A DNA stretch of 64,000 nt from positions 1 through 64,000 of the forward strand of contig NZ_JAEVFI010000008.1 in the NCBI RefSeq assembly GCF_019303495.1, read 5' to 3'. The stretch is from Streptomyces sp. JJ66. GTDB taxonomy: Bacteria > Actinomycetota > Actinomycetes > Streptomycetales > Streptomycetaceae. Positions 59,913 to 64,000 of this stretch are shown one piece after another. The notes below the pieces were generated by a model. It was not told where the DNA came from, searched no databases, and saw only the letters and a program-made list of their open reading frames with translations. The translations under genes were made by a program, and so were the position numbers. Each line of letters begins with the position of its first letter. The first letter of the stretch is position 1.

Positions 59913-61124
59913 ATGGCCTACCAGATCCTCTCCTGGGCCAGTGCCCTCGTCGGCATCGTGGCCGTCCTGTACAAGCTGCCCGGCCTGCCGCGGCACCGTG
60001 GCGACGCCGCGTACGTAGCCCTGTGCCTGTACTTCCTGTGCTCCGGTCTCAGCTTCTTCGTGGAACTGGACCACCTGCGCGGCCACATCGCCGCGTTCCT
60101 GCACTACCCGAACATCACCACGTTCCTGTGCCAGGGACTCGTCGTCGTCCTCACCGGGGCCCAGCAGGTGGTGCTCGTGCACTGGGCGCACGAGCCCGGC
60201 ACCGCCCGCCGCAAGGCGCGGCGGCGCGTGCTCGGGTACGGCGGTGCCCTGGGGGTGCTGGCGGTGCTGTTCTTCTTCGTTCACCCGCCCACCCGGCTGG
60301 GCAGTGCTGAGGTCACCGTGCTGCTGAACCTGGAGAACCCGGGATACGCCGGGTACTTCGCGTTCTACCTGGCTATCTGCGCGGTGGGGCAGGTCGAGGC
60401 GGTGCGGCTCTCGCTGCGGTACGCCCGGATCGCCAACCGCTCCTGGCTGCGGGCGGGCATGTGGGCGGTGGCCGCGGGCGCCACGCTCATCCTCCTCTAC
60501 TGCCTGACCCGCTATCTGCAGGTCGTCGCGCTCCACACGGGGCTGCCGGAACCGTGGCCCGACCTGTACTGGATCGCCGGGAGCATCGGCTCCATCCTCC
60601 AGGTGGTCGGCTGGACGGTGCCGTCGTGGGGGCCGCGCCTGTCGCAGGCCGCACGCTGGCTGGCCGACTACCGCGCCTACCGGCGGCTGCGTCCGCTGTG
60701 GCTGGCCCTGTACGAGGCCATCCCCGCTATCGCCCTGGACGCCCCGCCGTCCGGCCCGCTGGGCGTGGTGCCGCCGCGTGAACTGGAGTACCGGCTCTAC
60801 CGCCGCGTCATCGAGATCCGCGACGGCCAGCTCGCGCTGCGCCCGTACCTGGACCCGGACCGGGTCCGTGCCGACGCCGAGCGCCTCGGCCTGCCCGAGG
60901 ACACCGCGCCCACCGTCCGCGAGGCGCTGCTGCTGCGCAGCGCCCTGCGGGCCCGGGCTGCCGGGGCCCGCGCGCCCGGTGGCGCGGTCGAGCCGGTGAC
61001 CCACGCACCGGACGGTGATATCAGCGAGGAGGTCGCGTGGTTGACACAGGTGGCGCGGCATTTCAAGCTCTTGGACGCCGGTCCCGCTCCAGCGGACCGG
61101 GCCCGCGTCCCGGCCGACTCCTGA
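59913..61124 (+). CDS. MAB_1171c-type membrane protein (DUF6545 family)
   Basis: A 403-residue protein with about seven membrane helices in the first ~235 residues and a soluble helical C-terminal domain (ARWLADYRAYRRLRPLWLALYEAIPAIALDAP..., then YRLYRRVIEIRDGQLALRPYL), the DUF6545 signature. Named a putative transporter in the family, but with no demonstrated substrate. It starts 3 bases after the metallopeptidase stop, so the two are co-translated. The pairing of ImmA-like protease and this membrane protein is a recurring but unexplained actinobacterial module. Confidence 0.85.
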   Translation: MAYQILSWASALVGIVAVLYKLPGLPRHRGDAAYVALCLYFLCSGLSFFVELDHLRGHIAAFLHYPNITTFLCQGLVVVLTGAQQVVLVHWAHEPGTARRKARRRVLGYGGALGVLAVLFFFVHPPTRLGSAEVTVLLNLENPGYAGYFAFYLAICAVGQVEAVRLSLRYARIANRSWLRAGMWAVAAGATLILLYCLTRYLQVVALHTGLPEPWPDLYWIAGSIGSILQVVGWTVPSWGPRLSQAARWLADYRAYRRLRPLWLALYEAIPAIALDAPPSGPLGVVPPRELEYRLYRRVIEIRDGQLALRPYLDPDRVRADAERLGLPEDTAPTVREALLLRSALRARAAGARAPGGAVEPVTHAPDGDISEEVAWLTQVARHFKLLDAGPAPADRARVPADS

Positions 61125-61235
61125 CGCGGACGGCCGTGGCGGTCCGCGTCAGTCCGCGACCGCCCGGGCCAGCCCCGTGCCAGCCCGCGACACCGCGTGC
61201 CCGCCCGTGCCCGTTCGCGAGAGAGGAGACCGCCC

Positions 61236-62177
61236 ATGACCCCCGCCGCGCGTGAACTCGCCTACGCCTGCCGGGTGCGTCAGGCGACGCGCGGCGTGCT
61301 CGTGCTGGAGGCCCGCGCGGGCGCGGTCACCGCCGCCCCGGTCGCGGCGCGTCTCGCCCCGCGGTTCCTGTGCGACCCGCGCCGCCCGGCGGACGGCGGT
61401 CTGCGCCCCGGCAGCGAGGCGGGAGCCGCCCTCGCCGAGCTGACGCAGGTGGCGGGCTGGCTGCTGTTCGACGCCGAACAGCAGCGCGCGGCGCACCGTT
61501 TCAGCACGCTCGCCCTGACCCTCGCCCGGGCCAGCGGCGACCGCGCCAGCGAGCGCCTGGTCCTCGCCACCCTGGCCATGCAGGCCGCCCACCTTGGCCG
61601 GCCCGGGGCCGCACTCCGGCTCTCCGGCACGGCGCTGACCGCCCCCCGCCTGACGCCCCGGGTCGCCGCCGTCTTCCGGCTGCGCCAGGCCCAGGCCCAC
61701 GCCCTCGGCGGACGGCGCGCCGCCGCGTTGCGGGCGGTGCGGCACGCCCACAGCCTGGTCCTGGACGGCCCCGCCGACCGCGACCCCGCCTGGGTGTGGT
61801 GGGTGGACGAGGTGGAGACCGCCGGCCACCTCGGCCTCACCTACGCCGCGCTCGGCGCCTGGCACCGGGCGGTGGACCAGCTCACCGCCGTCACCGGAGC
61901 GGGCGGCTTCCGCGCGCTGTTCGACGCCGAGCTGCTGGCCGCCCAGCTGCGGTGCGGGGCCTGGCGGGACGCGGCCGCCCTCGCCGCCGACCTCGCGGCA
62001 CGCGCCGACCGCCTCCAGTCGGCCCGGGCGACGCGCGTGCTGCATCGCGCGCTGCGCCCCCTGCTCACCGCCCCGCCCACCGGGCCCACCCCGCCAGCCG
62101 CCGTGCGGGAGGCGGCGCACTGGCTCGACGCACACCTGCGCGTCCCGCACGACGGTACGACCGGGAGGAGCAGCTGA
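61236..62177 (+). CDS. TPR-like regulator remnant without a DNA-binding domain
   Basis: A 313-residue all-helical protein resembling the C-terminal TPR part of Streptomyces XRE/NsdB-type regulators: TQVAGWLLFDAEQQRAAHRFSTLALTLARASGDRASERLVLATLAMQAAHLGRPGAALRL and WVWWVDEVETAGHLGLTYAALGAWHRAVDQLTAV. No helix-turn-helix precedes it. GAGAGGAG supports the ATG at 61236. It could serve as a protein-interaction partner of the metallopeptidase and membrane protein upstream, replacing the XRE protein normally seen in such clusters. Confidence 0.75.
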   Translation: MTPAARELAYACRVRQATRGVLVLEARAGAVTAAPVAARLAPRFLCDPRRPADGGLRPGSEAGAALAELTQVAGWLLFDAEQQRAAHRFSTLALTLARASGDRASERLVLATLAMQAAHLGRPGAALRLSGTALTAPRLTPRVAAVFRLRQAQAHALGGRRAAALRAVRHAHSLVLDGPADRDPAWVWWVDEVETAGHLGLTYAALGAWHRAVDQLTAVTGAGGFRALFDAELLAAQLRCGAWRDAAALAADLAARADRLQSARATRVLHRALRPLLTAPPTGPTPPAAVREAAHWLDAHLRVPHDGTTGRSS

Positions 62178-62179
62178 CC

Positions 62180-62674
62180 GTGTCCCACGTCTCCAGCACC
62201 CCGAGCAGGAACCTCACCTGGGTCGCCCTGCTGGTCATCAGCCTCCTGGCCCTGGGCGCCGCGCTCGCCGCCCTGGGCACCAGCGCCTGGGGTGGTCCGG
62301 CGGCGCCCGCCGCCGATCCGGCGGCCGCGCGGTCCGCGCACGATGAGCGGTATGTGGAGACGCGGCTGCTGTTCGGCACCGGCCGCCATAACGGCGAACC
62401 GCCCGTCACCGAGCAGCAGTTCCGCGCCTTCGTCGATTCCGAGGTCACTCCGCGCTTCCCCGCCGGGCTCACGCTCCAGGAGGGCTACGGCCAGTGGCGG
62501 GACAAGGACGGCGACATCAACGGCGAGCGTTCCTACGAACTGACCCTGCTCTATCCGGCCGACAGCGCCGAGAAGAGCAGCGCGGCCATCGAGAAGATCC
62601 GCGAGCTGTACACGGACCGCTGGGGCCTGGAGTCGGTGGGCCGCGTCGACGAACCGGTCACCGTCTCGTGGTAA
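62180..62674 (+). CDS. DUF3574 domain-containing membrane-anchored protein
   Basis: A 164-residue protein with an N-terminal hydrophobic segment (TWVALLVISLLALGAALAAL, ~residues 12-31) and a C-terminal DUF3574 domain: ETRLLFGTGRHNGEPPVTEQQFRAFVDSEVTPRFPAGLTLQEGYGQWRDKDGDINGERSYELTLLYPAD, family pattern intact. Probably an anchored periplasmic or lipoprotein-like protein; no Cys lipobox is evident. GTG at 62180, two bases after the TPR gene stop, with GGAGGAG upstream. Confidence 0.88.
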   Translation: MSHVSSTPSRNLTWVALLVISLLALGAALAALGTSAWGGPAAPAADPAAARSAHDERYVETRLLFGTGRHNGEPPVTEQQFRAFVDSEVTPRFPAGLTLQEGYGQWRDKDGDINGERSYELTLLYPADSAEKSSAAIEKIRELYTDRWGLESVGRVDEPVTVSW

Positions 62675-62691
62675 GCTCCGGCGCGGGCCCC

Positions 62692-62710
62692 GCACCCGCG
62701 CCGCGGGTGC
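62692..62710. terminator. Terminator between DUF3574 and SDR genes
   Basis: GCACCCGC-GCC-GCGGGTGC: perfect 8-bp stem with a 3-base loop between two convergent genes. Confidence 0.6.
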
Positions 62711-62764
62711 CAGGCGCGGGTACAGGTGCTCTTCCCCGGCGACGGAGTGGCGCACCAGCCTCGC

Positions 62765-63733
62765 CTACTTGCGGCGGGCGGCCGCCGCCACGCAGGCCAG
62801 CGCGGCGCCTGCCAGGGCGGCGCGGCGCAACGCGGTGCGGCGGCGGCCGCCCCAGCCGCCGTGGACCTCGCCCGCACCCGGCGCCGGGGTGTAGAGGTTG
62901 CCGTGGCTGGGAGCCGCGGTGTGCTTGCGCGAGAGGTGCCGCCTGGCGAACTGGCGCGCCATCAGCCGCTCGGTGCGCCCGGGAGCGCAGCGGGCGTCGC
63001 GCACCAGGGAACGCCCCGCCGGACCGACCACGACCTCGCGCCGCGGCCGCTGGGCGAGGCCGACGATCGCCTTGGCCACCCGCTCGGGGCTATAGACCGG
63101 GGGCATGGCCCGCACCCGGTGCCCGGTGTAGTTGGCGCCCTGCTGGAACAGCGGGGTGTCGATGGTCGCGGGCAAGACCGTGCACACGTGCACGGTCTTC
63201 TCGCCCGCCAGCCGCAACTCCTGCCGCAGGCTGCCGCCCAGCGACCGGACGGCGGTCTTGGACATGCCATAGGCATGGGTATAGGGCTGGCTGACCTGGC
63301 CCACGACGGAGGAGACGTTGACCAGCGTGCCGTGGCCCTGCTCGCGCATCGCCCGCAGCGCCGAGCGCGCACCGTGCACGGTGCCCAGCACGTTGACGTC
63401 CAGGACGGTGCGCAGGTCCCGCAGCGGCACCTCCTGGAACGGCCCGAAGACGGTGACGGCCGCCGAGTTGACCCACACGTCGATCCGGCCGAACTCCTCC
63501 AGCGCGCGGTGCGCCAGCCAGGCCACCTCCTGATTGTCGGTGACGTCGGTGGGCACGACCAGCGTCCGCGCGCCACGGTACCGCTCGCACTCCCCGGCTG
63601 CCGCCCGCAGGGCGTGTTCCCGCCGGGCCGCCAGCACGACCGTGCAGCCCTCCTTCGCGAACGCCTTCGCCGTCGCCCGGCCGATGCCGCTGGACGCTCC
63701 AGTCACCACGACCACGGAGTTGCGCAAACCCAT
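62765..63733 (-). CDS. SDR family oxidoreductase with basic, hydrophobic C-terminal tail
   Basis: A 322-residue classical short-chain dehydrogenase. Cofactor motif TGASSGIGRATA (~residue 11), NSAAV (NNAG equivalent), NVSSVVGQ and the active site YGMSK are intact, so it is probably NADP-dependent. The last ~70 residues (from ~245) leave the SDR fold: an Arg-rich stretch and a hydrophobic helix (LRRAALAGAALACVAAAARRK) that could anchor it to the membrane. AGGAGG precedes the ATG. A SigB-type promoter lies upstream, so it belongs with the other stress genes of this window. Confidence 0.9.
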   Translation of the reverse strand: MGLRNSVVVVTGASSGIGRATAKAFAKEGCTVVLAARREHALRAAAGECERYRGARTLVVPTDVTDNQEVAWLAHRALEEFGRIDVWVNSAAVTVFGPFQEVPLRDLRTVLDVNVLGTVHGARSALRAMREQGHGTLVNVSSVVGQVSQPYTHAYGMSKTAVRSLGGSLRQELRLAGEKTVHVCTVLPATIDTPLFQQGANYTGHRVRAMPPVYSPERVAKAIVGLAQRPRREVVVGPAGRSLVRDARCAPGRTERLMARQFARRHLSRKHTAAPSHGNLYTPAPGAGEVHGGWGGRRRTALRRAALAGAALACVAAAARRK

Positions 63734-63785
63734 GCTCTGACCTCCTTGTACCGCACGGTGAGCGGGACGCGGCCCGCGCCGCCCG

Positions 63786-63809
63786 GCCCGGCCGGGTACC
63801 CGGCCGGGC
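63786..63809. promoter_or_regulatory. Perfect 24-bp palindrome overlapping the SDR promoter
   Basis: Two 12-base arms (GCCCGGCCGGGT and its complement) meet without a spacer. The centre is the GGGTAC -10 of the SigB-type promoter, so a dimeric regulator could bind there. Confidence 0.55.
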
Positions 63810-63820
63810 GCCGGTCAAGC
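63796..63820 (-). promoter_or_regulatory. SigB-type stress promoter before the SDR gene
   Basis: On the minus strand GCTT (63820-63817), 15 bases, GGGTAC (63801-63796): a match to GNNT-N14-16-GGGTAC. The start codon is at 63733. Confidence 0.55.
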
Positions 63821-63834
63821 CCGGTTTCGGACGG

Positions 63835-63854
63835 GAGAAACCAGCGGGTTTCTC
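63835..63854. terminator. Putative terminator near the right edge
   Basis: GAGAAACC-AGCG-GGTTTCTC: a perfect 8-bp stem with a 4-base loop. The A/T-rich base of the stem distinguishes it from the surrounding GC-rich DNA. Confidence 0.5.
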
Positions 63855-64000
63855 TTCCCGCCGCCTGCTGGCTCCTCGGACCGGCGACGCCCATCCGCTC
63901 CGCGACCGGCCCCGAGGGGCGCACGGAGAGCGGGCCTCGCGTGGGGTTCGGCAGTTTCGACAGGCGCCTTCGCCTCCCGGGCCTGGGCGCTGGCGCCGCA

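Overview
The window is about 73% G+C by eye. Nearly every gene has G/C-rich third codon positions, GTG/ATG starts and GTGA/ATGA overlaps, and many genes belong to families typical of Streptomyces (DUF6227, DUF6343, DUF6480, DUF2277, MAB_1171c-type, five-protein Rpf and SCO6745 families). It is most likely chromosomal DNA of a Streptomyces or close relative. I annotate 59 protein genes and found no tRNA, rRNA, CRISPR array, prophage or insertion sequence.

Layout. 0.1-8.8 kb: a fatty/branched-acyl-CoA oxidation operon (CoA-transferase, acyl-CoA dehydrogenase, thiolase, FadB-type fusion) with a convergent MerR regulator. Near-identical 17-bp operators lie in front of the operon and in front of merR. 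8.9-20 kb: secreted sphingomyelinase-type phosphodiesterase, ABC-F ATPase, deiodinase-like nitroreductase, Tex, a SCO6745-family protein, enoyl-CoA hydratase, anti-sigma-type ATPase, Idi and a CDF metal transporter. 20.3-27.4 kb: a tightly coupled seven-gene operon that should make and export a phospho-polyol/glycolipid: two CDP-alcohol phosphotransferases, a cytidylyltransferase, a glycerol-1-phosphate-dehydrogenase-like enzyme, a GT2 glycosyltransferase and a TagGH/Wzm-Wzt type ABC exporter. 27.6-32.1 kb: squalene genes hpnC-hpnD-hpnE plus a polyprenyl diphosphate synthase. The squalene-hopene cyclase usually found next in Streptomyces is absent, and a protein phosphatase on the other strand follows.

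32-50 kb is a mixed region: AlkB, a GGDEF-EAL protein coupled to a DUF574-type methyltransferase, several small stress-type proteins (ChaB, DUF6343, SRPBCC, DUF5709-like) with SigB-type promoter sequences, an Rpf-LysM-M23 cell-wall hydrolase, glyA behind a recognisable ZTP riboswitch, an HIT protein and an ATP-dependent DNA ligase. 50.2-59 kb is an accessory-looking hydantoinase/oxoprolinase locus in two convergent arms: a His-rich unknown gene, a degenerate HyuA-like protein, DUF917 and a PucR regulator on the + strand, hyuA-hyuB on the - strand. 59.3-62.7 kb is an ImmA/IrrE metalloprotease, MAB_1171c-type membrane protein, TPR protein and DUF3574 cluster. An SDR oxidoreductase closes the window.

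The main regulatory observations are: three rare TTA (bldA-dependent) codons confined to 50.5-59.7 kb, five SigB-type promoters in front of small stress genes, a set of apparently leaderless genes, the MerR operator pair, the ZTP riboswitch, and a cluster of GTGCAC palindromes upstream of the hydantoinase locus. All functions are inferred from sequence patterns recognised by eye; no database search was run.
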